Source: Lagopus muta (taxonomy: Eukaryota; Chordata; Aves; Galliformes; Phasianidae). Taken from it: 64,000 bases of DNA. Numbering within the stretch: position 1 is the first letter of the stretch; every line of letters starts with the position of its first letter. The stretch spans positions 30,511,537-30,575,536 of the forward strand of contig NC_064440.1 in the NCBI RefSeq assembly GCF_023343835.1, given 5' to 3'. Positions 1 to 11,773 of this stretch are shown here, in pieces. A model generated the notes under the pieces. That model had not been told where the DNA came from. It saw only the letters and a list, made by a program, of their open reading frames with translations, and made no database searches. The translations under genes were made by a program, and so were the position numbers.

Positions 1-3000
1 CAGCAGAATCATTTGGAAACTACTAGTCTGAGCAGCCGGTCTAACTGAGCAGGAAGAAGGAAGGTCTTTCCACATTATCTCCAGAGATGACAATTTCTGG
101 TGCATTTCATAACACATGATAGTTTGTTGCCTGACAGAACCACTGGTGTGGCACAGAGTCCTATCAATGAAGTGGTGTTTAAGGCAATGGGTACTTTAGG
201 AGAGCCTTTCACACAACAGGCTGTCTGCTGCTGCTCACAAGAGCTGGTCACAAGAGCTTGCTCATGCAAAAGTTTGAGTGTGCCCTCTCACACGGAAACA
301 GCATCACATCTTGATCAACCTCTCTCCCATACAGGATAGTATCTGCCATATCACCTTTTCTGTATAGGTGGAGTGAATACGGTGAGGCCCATACAGGCAT
401 TGCCTTCAATTGTGCCACAGTCTCAGATACAGCTTTGACAAACTCCATTTGGCCAAAGCCAGCTCTTCTGAACAGACCTGGAACGCAAACAAAATGATGA
501 GGCACAGACTGAGTGAAGTCCTCCTTACTAAACACCTGACTTAGGAACAGAAGGTACGGCTAAAATTAATTCATTCCCTTGAGATTTTCACCCCTAAGTT
601 CCCTCGCAGAGGTCATTTCATCAAACACTTCCATGCTGCTGATTGCACAGCTGTGCACATTCATATCCTCATTTCAAATGTGCTATCATCAAAATTTCAA
701 GCTTCATGTTTCCTCAGAAACAGTGAGCGCAAAGCAGGAAGTGCAATAGCCCCTCTGCAGCCTGTGAGGGGCTGTTTCCTGCAGACGTGTGGAAGATGCT
801 ATTTAGGAGCACACATAAGGTGTACTGAAATTCTGCTGGCTATGTCCTGTCAAACCAGATTACGCAGGACAAGCTATCACTGGTGATGTTTTCACCCTAC
901 AGAACACAGAAGGGTAATTCAAAACTGCACTAACCTCTACAGTGCAAAGGCCATTCCTAACCAATCGATCTGGGTGCTCCGATGACACACCGGATTGCTC
1001 TCAACCTCCAAATCTGGAATTAAACCTGCAGTGATACAGAGGACTCAACTGTTCTATCACACCACGCCTCAAATCCTCATCTGCTACAGCAAGGTACAGT
1101 GATGATAAAAAATGTGCAGCTTTCTAGGCAAAAGAGTAATTCCCTTTTTTTTTTAATGCCAAAAAAGAGGTTCATTCTGAATAAGCTTTCCTCTCAGATC
1201 TTTGCCTCTGTCTTCAGAGGCTTCATCCACTCAGCTAGCTCACAGATGAAACACACCACAGATCCCCAGTGACACAGATAGCACTTGTATTCCAAATCAC
1301 TAAACAGCCTTTTTTTTTTTTTTAAGCACGTCAGCAACTGGGTGAATGTTTTTTACATATCAATTAGTCTTTGATAGTGTCTTGCCAGCCAGGAGACTAG
1401 AAGCAATGAAACTTGAACAAAACAAAGAACTGCAAAAACCACCCCTTGCAATCCACAGCTTCCTGTCATCACTGATGGCTCCCACTTCCTGCCACTTCTG
1501 CCAGGAGGAACCATGGATCCCATTTTCATGAATAGTCAATCCTGCCCTTCCTTCTCCCAGCTGTTTTTTTTAAATGCTGTGTAATATATTACAGGTTTCA
1601 CTAAAAATACTCGAAAGCTACCTACCTGTTCAGAACTCTCCAGCACTTTCCCATTTATACCTACACACTTCACCAAAGTTAGCAAAGTAACATTTTTTTT
1701 CTTTGTGCTCAACGACAGAAAATGCCTCAACGACAGAAATGCAAACTCTTCTTTTTCTTCTATTAGGAACAGAATAGCTTAAACTGAGGAACACATGGAC
1801 AAACAAATGAAATCTCTTCTTTTTTCACGACTCCCTTCTGACTCAAACCACAGATGCTTTATCACCTCTCTCATGCGTCCTAATGCCCCTCCTTGTGTTC
1901 TGTTCTATTACTAAGCTTCACAGCAGCACAGAAAGCTAAGTCACTTAAGACCATCAGGTCTAATAAATCAGGACAAGTTTAAGACTTGCAATCTTTCTGT
2001 GCGTTCTCACCTAAATGAGAAACCACTACTACGTATTTCAGAGGCTGAGAAAATTCAGGAGCAACTAAATAGCTCTTTTCCAAGCTCCTATCAAGGAGGT
2101 GCAGTTGGTTGTTTGAAATTTCATTGCTGCTTGCACAAAACCGTTTTGTTGTTGCATGCATGTAATACTTGTGCAGTTCTTTTTGATAATGAATTGTTTT
2201 CCATATCGCAACTCAGTCTCTCCTAAGTTTCACGGAAGTTCTCTACATACAAAACATACCAATTCCCAACAAACATTTACATCTGAAATAATTTAAAGCA
2301 TTAAAAATTCTCTTTAGTCAAAAATCCTCAACTAGGTCCTCCACGTCCAAATAGTAAGCAAGTAGTATAATTCCACTCATAAGCTTTGATACCTTAAAAA
2401 TCTGCCCTGACATCAGTTACACTCCAATACCAACTGGGTAAGAAAAACATTTTCCTGGTTGTCTGAAACAATTAACCCCAGAGCTGATTAGAGCTCTTGA
2501 ATTAGAGAGCCCTGACTTTCTCAGCACAAACGGTCTTGTTTAGCTAGATGTTAAAACTGCTCAATTTTCTTCTTAGTAAGAGCACTGCACCATTTCCTAT
2601 ACGGCTTTTAACTCCTCACTCATTTTTTCAGGGTCTCTGCCTGCACCAGAAGCTCTAAAGCAGCACTGGGTTTGTTCCTACCCTACTAATGCCCTGCCCA
2701 CTGCCTAGAGGGGCAAGACACCACCAAGCAACAAATCATTCACACAGCACTGCATTATTAAAACAAACAGAAGTGGATGACAATTCATTATTACTAACTC
2801 AAATCAGATTGACAGAACAAGCTATCAAAACCAAATGCAAGACAGCGTCAGAAATATTTCTGTTTCATTATTTCAGAAGAAAGGACACACAAGAAAGCTA
2901 CCTCCTCCTTGAGTGATCAGAACAAATAAGACAAAGAAGTTTAGAAGAATTTTCGTGAGAAATCCCTTGTCTAGAACATGGCTTCAGATTAGATAGCAAC

Positions 3001-5561
3001 TTAGTATCAGAGGCAAATAGATAATGCTGAGAAACAGGCCCAGAATCCAATTGCACAGGCAGCATCCAGACATGGCTGACAAAAGTAGCCTCTTATTTTC
3101 TTCAGAGCTTTCCAGCATTCAAGTATTTCTCTTATCAGCCTCAACCAACAGAGCTGTCACCTGCTACCGCCTGCATTTCACCCAGCAAAAAACCAAGCTT
3201 ATCTGTCGTGTACAAGGCCACCTGCCATTAAAAAAAAAAAAACAACAGCAAAATAAAAGCAAAATAAGTAAGTTTCTTTTCCCTGAATTCATAACATAAT
3301 GTAGATTGGAGATGATTTATTATGTTGGAAGGCAAGTCAAGTCTTTACTTGTTGATGCTGGGATCTCAAAGGTATGGCGAGTACCCACAGAGCAAAACAT
3401 GCAGTGATACGACATATGCTTAAGGACATGACAATTAGTATTCTTCAACACAGTTTAAACCTAACTTAACGTTGGTTTTCTGTTTTCTTTTTTGAGACCT
3501 TAATAAGGTGCACGTCTTCCTATTTATTTACGCACACTGTGGTCGCTCCTACTTACACAATGGCTGTTTTTCCCCCAGCATTGTTCATTCAGTACACATC
3601 AGATCTGCCACAGAACCGAGGCACTTAAGTGTCACTTATGCAATTAGGGGACTCTGCTCAGATTATTGCACAGGATCTACATGATAACGAGAATAAAAAC
3701 AAACCACTTCCAGAATATCCACGCTTCTTAAACGTTGTCAACTACAACCCCCATACCTCCTGCAAAGAATGTGCATTGATACACATTAGCAAAGAAAATA
3801 AATAAATAACATTTGCCAGGATCAAAGCCACGACTATAATTTACTGCCTCCTGAATCCTGCGCTCAAACCCACAGACCCAATGCTGAGTATCTGAAGCTC
3901 GCACTGACTTTGCTTTGATCACCGCTGCACACCAGAGCCCAGATGTCTGAACTGACACACAGAAAATGGGAAAACTCCCTATGAATAACAAGGAACCAAG
4001 ACAGGCTCTCCACTTTGGCAATCAGCACCTTCACCACAACGCCTGGCTTTCTCTTCCTGAATACTTTCTTCTATAATTTGGAAGAATAGCTACATTCATT
4101 AGATAGCATGAGTCACAGTAACTTCTTGAACCGAGTCTCTCTTGTGCACATTTTCATTGCCTACCCTTCAGTATTTTATTATTTCTTCTGGCAGCGGTGG
4201 GTTTGTTGTTGTTTTTAAGGGAGAAGAAAGAGGAGGAGAACAGAACAACTATTCAATCACACGCAATGACCTCCTCATCACTCCACTTCCATGTTAGCAG
4301 TACATTGTGCACCCCAGCACCCTCACACACAGCTGTGCAGATGTGAGCATCTCTTCCTAAGCAGCATGTTAATTACTCTGGCAGAAGTTTGTTAAGCCAG
4401 GAGGGAATTGATCTGTTAAACTGCATAATTAGCCCGGACAGAGTAGGGACATGGATATCGGAGCGTCAAACGAGAAAAGGTTGTGAACTCCAACCTCAGC
4501 TCTCTGTTCTAGGAGGTTATGTCTCCTCCCTTTGAACACTGGAATCACAAACAACCAGCACGAATCCAAACTCAGGTTTCTCCCCTTCCGCTTGCCTGCA
4601 GATCCCCAGCACAGGGTCTGCAGCTGCTGCAGGAGCGGCCTTTCAGAGCACTGCCCTTAGGGAACGCTCTGCTGCCAGCATCCTGCGGGCAAAGTAACAG
4701 CCATTTATCCTGCCTGCCTTTCGGCAGTGAGCCATCACAAGGACAGCTCATTGAGAGGGGGTGGGACACGAATATCTGATAAATCCAGGTCCAGAGTCAA
4801 GCCATTACTTTTTAAAATTTCAGATGCGTCAAGATAACAAAAGTTACCCACAGCACTTGATCGAAAGGAAATGCCACATGAAATACAGCAGTGCTTAGCA
4901 GATTTCATAGGAGGTTTCCTGATGGTGATTAGCTTGTTGCTTTTTAAGGTTTATCACTGTAGGTTTTTTGTTACAACAGGAAAATAAAAAAAAAAAGATG
5001 ATTTAGAAAGCCAGCCAACGAGTGAAACAAAGCTGAAGCTGTGGTTAGACGTGACATAACCAAATGCTAAGGGCAGTACAAACGATTGCTTCTAACATTT
5101 GTAAGGTGGGATTGATTATGAAAGCTACATACCATATTATCATTTCAGCACTTGCAAAGCCATGAGACACTGTAAGCAAATAAAGCAAAGCAGCAACCAC
5201 CAGGCACGTGGATCTGCAACAGCCACAACTGTGAACAAATGGTGCTGGGGTCAGACTGGGTACCACAGGGATTTTGGCAGCACTGATGGCAGCAAGGTCT
5301 CAGAGCTTCTCAGAACAAAACACAATCAATACACAAATCCAGAGAGAATCAGCGAATCACAAAAAACGGTCTTTTTTGCTAGTTTTAATGAGCAAAACGC
5401 TGGCTGCACAAGGTAGAAATGCTGACAGTGCATTTTCACAGTGGTGATGCATGTCACATTCCTCTGAAAATAAGAAGAGAGCCAAAATAACGAGAAAAGA
5501 ATCTGTTCCAAAGGAGGACAGCCTTCCTTGCAGTCCTACAGGTAAGACCTTTTGACTTAAA

Positions 5562-5570
<9 letters not shown>

Positions 5571-5594
<24 letters not shown>
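5571..5594. repeat. Poly(A) tract
   Basis: About 24 A in the presumed FAM171B intron 1. No retroposon body could be recognised next to it. Confidence 0.9.
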
Positions 5595-5598
<4 letters not shown>

Positions 5599-6224
5599 CC
5601 AATAAACCACAAAAATCAAATTAATACATTTCTAAGCACGTATCAGGAACATTCAAGCATCTGTTCACATTCTACCCAATGTGGTTTCTTGCTTCCCACA
5701 TTTAAGAACTTACAAGACCTTAATTTGGGATTTTTTCCCCCTTCCTTTGTGCTTGTTTCTCAGTTCACACACACATTTCGGTGTGCACGCACTTCGATTC
5801 CGCAGCAATGCTAACCATATGCCCAAAGCTAAGCATACATTACCTTCTCGGAGGCAGCTGGAAACAGAAACGCACACGCGGCACAGCCAAGCATATGCTC
5901 CACCGAAACCCCAAATGGAGCCTGGGTGCTAAAAGAGCTTCAATAATTAACGCCTGAAACCGCTCCGGGATCCTCCGACGAAAGGCAATACGTCAAGGCA
6001 AACGTTAGCCTGCTCCTAACTCGAGTCCTGAAGGCTTCAGAACGCATCTACAAACGCGGTGGCCGCAGCTCCGCGCGCGGATACGGCGGCGGCCGGCGGT
6101 GATTCGGCGGCCCGGCGCCCGCCGAGAACGGCACCCCGCGAACGGCACCTCGCGGGGCGCGCCGCGCGCCTCCCTTCCCTCACCTCCCCTCCCCTCCCGC
6201 CTCGGGGCAGCCGCGCTATCAAAG

Positions 6225-6269
6225 ATGGATCCCGCTCCGCTCGGCTCCTCTCTCGCAGCCTCCGCGCAG
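6225..6269 (+). other. Candidate plus-strand first exon in the CpG island
   Basis: ATG in a strong context (AAAG before, G after) opens 15 codons, MDPAPLGSSLAASAQ, ending exactly at a donor (GCGCAG, then GTACGG). It faces right, opposite to FAM171B. Coding status is unproven; it could be the first exon of an antisense non-coding RNA or chance. Considered together with 7440-7529, 7702-7751 and 8613-8760. Confidence 0.25.
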
Positions 6270-6452
6270 GTACGGCACAGCCGCACCAACACGGTTCTGC
6301 TCCGCCCGACCCTGCGCCACAGCCGCTTATCTCCCCCGCCCCATTCGAATGCTTCGCGCAAACGGGGCTCCTCGGGGTCGCGCTCCCCGCGGAGGGAGAG
6401 GAGAATTCTCCTCAGGGAAGGCGGGAAGCGACGGCAGGTCAGGGGCCGTTAC

Positions 6453-6597
6453 CTGAGGCCGCCGAGGCGGGGGCTCCCCCCGGTAGCGCCGCTCGCTCCG
6501 GCTGCGGGCGGGTGGCGGCGGCCGCCGTCGGCCGTCCCCTCAGCAGCAACAGCAGCGCCAGGAGCAGAGAGGAAAGCGGCCCGCGGGTCCCCGGCAT
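6453..6597 (-). CDS. FAM171B: Probable FAM171B exon 1 (signal peptide exon, partial gene)
   Basis: ATG at 6597 (context CCCGCC before ATG) opens a frame of 48 codons: MPGTRG, then a strong leucine-rich hydrophobic core (LSSLLLALLLLL), then an Ala/Pro/Gln segment, ending at a good donor (CTCAG, then GTAACG) in phase 1. This is a typical first exon of a secreted or type I membrane protein. FAM171B, a single-pass neuronal membrane protein of unclear function, lies directly downstream of ITGAV on the same strand in human, which is the basis of the name. Human exon 1, as I recall it, carries a long polyglutamine tract; here there is none. The remaining exons would lie left of position 1. Another secreted protein cannot be excluded. 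Confidence 0.6.
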
Positions 6598-7439
6598 GGC
6601 GGGCAGCCCGCGGGCAGCGGAGGAGCATCGCGGGCGAACACCGCACCGGGAGCTCCGGCCCAAGCGGCCGCTGAGCCCGCCCCTCCGCTACGTGCCGGGG
6701 CGGGGCCGCACGGAGGGGCGGTGCTGGGGCTGCGGCGTTCCGTTCGCGCGCCTCCGCGGATGGTGACCCAGCCGTATCCCAGGCATCGCCGCTCTTTCAA
6801 ATGAGTTTTTCCTTACACCCGAGCCCAGCCTCCCTCGGCACAGCCCGTCCTGTCGCTGGTGCCCGGGAGCAGAGCCCGCAGTGACAATGAGGTGAAACGG
6901 CTCTGGCAGCAGCGCCGGGGCCTCGCCGCCCTCGGACTGAACGGTGTCCATCATCTGCTGGGCTAAGTGCTGAAAGCGTCTGGGGACTGCCTCGCTGAGC
7001 ATTTCATGACGGCACCGACGCGGCCGTGCCTTGATTTCAGAGAGGCAGGTGCTGAAGCTTTTCCATGTGTTGCTTCAGTAGTAAACGAGTTTCTTCAGAA
7101 GGTACAAAGCTGCTTTGAAATTTATTTCCCTTAAATTAAATAGTAGCCAAATAATGATCTTTATTTTAAACATAGTGAGGAGCCAGGCCAAACAGTGGTG
7201 TTCAGACCTCAGATTTCTTCTACGTAGTAGAAAAAGAATGCAACAAAATACAAACTGTGGAAGAATATTTATTTTCTCCACTGGTTACAAGTGCAATTTT
7301 CTGGGGATTTTTTAACAAATCTAATAAAAATTAATATATTTTTTCTTATGTCATTCTGTACAACATGGTTGCTTAATTGACATTAACAATGACTTCATAG
7401 AGATTTGGGGCTGTCACTGAAAATATAATTTTGTTACAG

Positions 7440-7529
7440 TTGCTGAGTTTGCTGAAAAATACGAATTCAGCCGTCTTGCCTTAAGGACAAATTGTGCTGC
7501 AGTGGGAAACTTAACAGCTGCCTCAACAG
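7440..7529 (+). other. Candidate plus-strand internal exon
   Basis: Acceptor TTTTGTTACAG, donor CAACAG then GTAAGA (near consensus). One frame is open throughout (29 codons, beginning AEFAEKYEFSRLALRTN) and ends in phase 1. I do not recognise the sequence. Confidence 0.3.
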
Positions 7530-7701
7530 GTAAGATCCACTATTTTTCTTTGCAATAGTTTGAGTACATTGGGTCTCCCTCTTCATCAACACCAAAAAAT
7601 ACATGCTATGGAAAGTATTTCTTCTGAAGGGATCTTTATTTGAACTAAGCAAAAGGGCACAGAACGCAACCATCATTTGGAGGTTTGGAGCTCTCCTCTA
7701 G

Positions 7702-7751
7702 CAGCTTACAAAGTGAAGAGATTCTTGTTTGCTCAGTGCCCATGCACCCAG
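7702..7751 (+). other. Candidate plus-strand internal exon
   Basis: Pyrimidine-rich acceptor CTCTCCTCTAG, followed at once by CAG (a NAGNAG tandem acceptor), donor CCCAG then GTAACA. Joined in phase 1 to 7440-7529 it stays open (AAYKVKRFLFAQCPCTQ) and ends in phase 0. The product is unknown. Confidence 0.3.
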
Positions 7752-8612
7752 GTAACATCTTGTTAACTAGCTTCCTATTTAACCTTTAACATGGGCAAAG
7801 TAAGAGGGCCTGCTTCCATGCCATTGTTGAGAGAGAGGAAAGGGATCCACAGAAAGCTAATTAAATGCTGTAAGCAATTTGTTACCTTTGTTAATCAATG
7901 TCTGATGAAGGGTGTGTGGTATTGGGTGAGCATGGATCAAGTAGATTTTCATTTCTAAATATTTGGGCTCTTAGAAAAAGAAAAGATAGACCAAGTTTAG
8001 TTGAAGATGGGTGGTCTAACCCATTTGCAGCTGCAGCTTTTTAAATTAACATTGATGGTCTGAATATGCATAATTAATCTTTATGAAGTTTGAAATAAAT
8101 CCATTAAGCACATGTTAAGAGATAATATTATTGCAAACAGTTCACAAAAGGAAGTATTATATGGAAATTTGGTGCTGGTATTGCATTTAGATAAACTTCT
8201 AAAAAGGCACTGGCACACCCTAGAAAGTACAAACAACATGAAGTTTAGAAAATAAGAAAAATCACAATCAGGTTTAAAGTTTCTTAGCCAAATTTTCTTC
8301 TTAAAAAAGGTTGTTATCTGATAGTAAATAATTTATTTCACCTTCCTGAGTATTTATTTGAGGTAATACATCCTGCAGAAACTTCTGCAGTCTCCAAAGG
8401 TTGGCCTTGTACTTTTCAAAATTTGAGTAGATTACAAAATATCTGCACATCATTAACCACTGCAGGGATGCAACATGGCATCTGGTAATATTTTGTCAGA
8501 GACTGAAAAGCCTGTACAAAGGAACACAAAATGTAAATGCAGATATCTAATAGAAGTAACAAATAGACATGATCTGTATGTGAAGTTGTAAAGATAAGGT
8601 ATGTATTTTTAG

Positions 8613-8760
8613 CTTCTTACATTCAAAGGTCTGTTACACATTTGGGCCCTACAAGGTTGGTCTTGGCAAGTCCTACACACCTGTGAAAGGAGGTAGTGGC
8701 TCAGCACCCAACGTGCAGAAGGTTTATCTGAAAGATGCAATAAAAGATTGTTTCTGGAAT
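8613..8760 (+). other. Candidate plus-strand terminal exon with poly(A) signal
   Basis: Acceptor GTATTTTTAG. In phase 0 it reads 27 codons (LLTFKGLLHIWALQG...) to TAG at 8694-8696. AATAAA follows at 8739-8744, and a GU repeat at 8764-8776 gives textbook spacing for cleavage near 8760. The poly(A) signal layout is the strongest part; the coding reading is speculative. Confidence 0.3.
8739..8744 (+). terminator. Candidate plus-strand poly(A) signal
   Basis: AATAAA with a GU-rich element (CTGTGTGTGTGAC) about 20 bases downstream, the classic two-part cleavage signal. Confidence 0.4.
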
Positions 8761-8833
8761 ACCCTGTGTGTGTGACTATAGACTTCTAACAGCAATAATC
8801 CTATCTCTTTGTGAGAGGTTTACACAAAAACTC

Positions 8834-8854
8834 AAAAAAAAAAAAAAAAAAAAA
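8834..8854. repeat. Poly(A) tract
   Basis: 21 A, about 75 bases beyond the candidate plus-strand cleavage site. Genomic, so it may cause internal priming in cDNA work. Confidence 0.9.
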
Positions 8855-9291
8855 GTCTCATTTATCACCAAAGTCTTGAATTACCTGAACAGGTAATTTT
8901 AGAATGCATTTATATGTGCTTATATTTATTAATATACCAATACCCTAGAAACCCAGAGTATGTGAAGCAATATAACGGAGTTGGAGATAGAGTTCCATTG
9001 GTGTAAATAACCTCGAGACAGGGACCATCATTTTCTTTGGGGTGATCACGGCTTAAGATGGAAAAACATTGAACAAACACTCTGTCCTCACGTTGCTGTA
9101 CAGATACAGCTCTTGTCATTAATTTCTTAATCATGCATTGTTTTGGAACTGTTATAGAGATATAGCAATCTGTATATAGCAGATATATATAATTTGTACA
9201 TCTATCTGTGCTGATAACTAACTGAAGCTATCCAAAACAAGGCCTGCATTGGCTGCACCTTGTACTGATACAACACTCAGAAGCATGTTTT

Positions 9292-9317
9292 GGTTGCTGT
9301 AATAGGTTGCTGTAATA
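9292..9317. repeat. Perfect 13-bp direct duplication
   Basis: GGTTGCTGTAATA occurs twice, head to tail, at 9292 and 9305. Probably replication slippage. Confidence 0.9.
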
Positions 9318-10027
9318 GTGCTTTGTACATGCTTAAACTGTAGCTATTGTAAAGGCACAGAATGCTGTTAAAACATAACTAACAGTTTTTCATTATTTCT
9401 GTGTCTTTTTGTCATTGTCTTTAAGCCAACAATTTCTCTACTAACAATCCAGGTAACCCAGTTTTGGAGTTTTTCCTCAAGCGTTCACAAACATCAACAT
9501 TTAGTTCTAAAAAAAGCAAATGTGCAATCAATGGAAAGTAAAAGTGTATACCTTTATTGTGACACAAAGTGTTTACTCACAAGGATGATTGTTATTTAGA
9601 CTGTAATCCTAACATAAAGTTAGGCTAAGAACACAACGACAACAACCAAAAACAATACTTCTGAGACTTCTCCTGGGCAAAGAATGAGAACTGAACATTT
9701 TCTACAATGATGCAACAGCTACAGAATCCAAGTTACTTTTGGTACACAGAAATTTCTGTAAGAAAATTGGTTTGGTTTTTGTTGTGACGAGAAAATTCTT
9801 TCTGACCACATCCTCATTTTTGCTTGTGGCTATGAATTCTTTTGGCTTGAGATTAACCTACGCTGTTTTACCTGAAAGTGTAGAAGTTATGAAAATATGA
9901 CCTTTTCATGGTTAGTACATCATGGTGATTGTAAACGTATACAATGCAATACTTGAAGGTAAATTAGATATATATTTTCAAAATCTAGGAAAGAAAAATG
10001 AAGGAAGCCATGATAGTTAAGAGGTAT

Positions 10028-10033
10028 TTTATT
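10028..10033 (-). terminator. ITGAV: Candidate distal poly(A) signal of ITGAV
   Basis: AATAAA on the minus strand, followed about 25-40 bases on by a U-rich run (CTTCATTTTTCTTTCC). One of at least five candidates; chosen only for its downstream context. Confidence 0.3.
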
Positions 10034-11751
10034 CCAAAATTCTTAACATCAAAATCAACTCAAAATACATTTTTTCAAACAGGTTATCCAACAATATTTT
10101 GAAATTGCATACACATATAGAAAAATACAACCCAATAAAAATCAATTTTCAATTAAGATGAAAAGAATGCATTGAAAAGTAAACCATAGCTTAATAGCTA
10201 TTTTTGATATCAGTACAAAATTACTGTGCTATAATATCCACTTTTTTTTTCAAGGTTTATAATTTAATAAAAATAAGGTGACTTCAAATGTATATTGCTC
10301 TCTTTAAATGTACCGAAGACCTTGGAAACAAGTTCATAGTTACTGAAAATATTCCCATTCATTACAAATATTTACTACATAACTAAGAAACCCAAAATGC
10401 AGCAGTCTCATTAGTATGTTAATTTTCTGCCTGTGCAAACTATGCTATAATGATTTAATGCACGAGCAAGAAATCAATGAAAAAATTCTATTACCAAGAA
10501 ATACAACCTTACATTTTCAACATATTTATATCATAGCAAATACCAGTTGCCTTCCTGGACTAGGAAGGGCCACCTAAACCTGAAAACATCTTTTGAAGAT
10601 GCTTTTGAAGATTTTGAAATGCTACATCAATTCTTCATTTTCTTTACAAAAGCCAAAGGTCAAGTTATTCAATCTTAATGAAGCATATCTGGAGAGGTCA
10701 CTGCATGTAATGCTAAGTTCCTTGGGTTATTACTGAAAACTTTTACATAATGGAAAAAAAAAGACCAACGTTCTATGAAACAGCAGTAGCACTACAGACT
10801 CAAACCCATTATTGTACAGACTCTAGACACGTTTTCAAGAGTGGACTTAAAGAAAATTGTACCAATTCTCAATAATTCAACATTTAGTAATGGATATAGG
10901 TTAGAATATACATCGTTTCACCCAATGTGGGTGGATCAACATCTTGCTACACCATTCATTTATCATTTCATTTCATCACACTAGTTTTATTAAAGTTTTG
11001 AAAAATATCGACCGCTGCAAGTCAACAAATGCTACATCCCTTCCTAGACAAACAAAACCAGACATCTTGGCAGTGAACTAGTTCTGATCATGGTATATTG
11101 CACTTGGGAATGAGAAGCTAGAGATTCTGTACCAAAGAGCTCAGATCCCACTCCCATCTGTGAGAATCAGTAGAGCTCAGCATGGAATCATGCTCCAATG
11201 TATGCCATTTGTTTGTGATTGAAGGCCACTGCCACTACTTATGGGTTCATCCCATCACTCAAGTGAGCAAACAAAGAACTCTGCCTTCACCGTAATGCTC
11301 ATCTGTGGTCTGCCAACTACTTTTTATACTGGACTTCCATTTTCATTTCATGAACTCCTTTGTTTTGTCTTCCTCATTAACATTAAACGTGAAGAGTATA
11401 ATTGAAAGGCAACTGCAGTGAATGTCAGGTTTTCTATCATTTCACTGGACTGTGGCTTGATATAGACCAAAGAAAAAAAAACTAACTGGATTTTCAGCAG
11501 TGTAATGTTGCTCCATTGCTGACTATTTGGGATGGTATGGGATAAATACTTCAGGACCTAGGGATAACCATCAGTAGAGCTAAGTGTTGCAGAAAATTGA
11601 AGTGCAACATGAATCCTTTGAAGGACCAAGAACATGCTGATTACAGCTAGAATATTTTCTAAATACTCATGAGAGTTTAGCTAAATGGCTGTTTAACCAT
11701 AGACACAAATTGAGAAACATAAAAACATTGAAGCCTTTGCTTGGAATAAAC

Positions 11752-11773
11752 TTTTTTTTTTTTTTTTTTTTTT
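11752..11773. repeat. Poly(T) tract (poly(A) in the ITGAV transcript)
   Basis: 22 T on the plus strand, inside the presumed ITGAV 3' UTR; the transcript would carry 22 A here. Confidence 0.9.

Larger units (their letters stand above)
1..6452 (-). other. Probable FAM171B intron 1 (inferred), otherwise nothing recognised
   Basis: If 6453-6597 is FAM171B exon 1, this whole stretch is its first intron, which is long in human. No exon-like block with a recognisable product was found. It contains short T and A tracts (1311-1323; 3230-3241; 5571-5594). Small open frames here have no recognisable domain. Confidence 0.5.
6010..7030. promoter_or_regulatory. CpG island of the FAM171B-like first exon
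   Basis: Strongly CpG-rich from about 6055 to 6765, tapering to 7030. GC boxes at 6695-6707 (GGGGCGGGGC) and 6713-6720, and CGCCCC near 6678. No TATA box at a sensible distance from 6597. The island also spans a plus-strand ATG-plus-donor block at 6225-6269, so it may start transcripts in both directions. Confidence 0.8.
6598..9552. other. Spacer between FAM171B first exon and ITGAV 3' end
   Basis: About 3 kb. It holds the upstream part of the CpG island to 7030, then AT-rich DNA with the plus-strand exon-like blocks listed separately, a poly(A) tract (8834-8854) and a perfect 13-bp tandem duplication (9292-9317). Confidence 0.6.

Noticed and set aside
248-535. Minus-strand 95-codon open frame near the left edge
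   Set aside because: No recognisable domain and no clear splice sites; it could be an old repeat, but I could not identify one.
6059-6766. Plus-strand open frame of 235 codons in the left CpG island
   Set aside because: Long open frames are expected in CpG-rich DNA, where stop codons are rare. Its composition is Arg/Ala/Pro/Gly-rich with no domain, and it is antisense to the signal-peptide exon.
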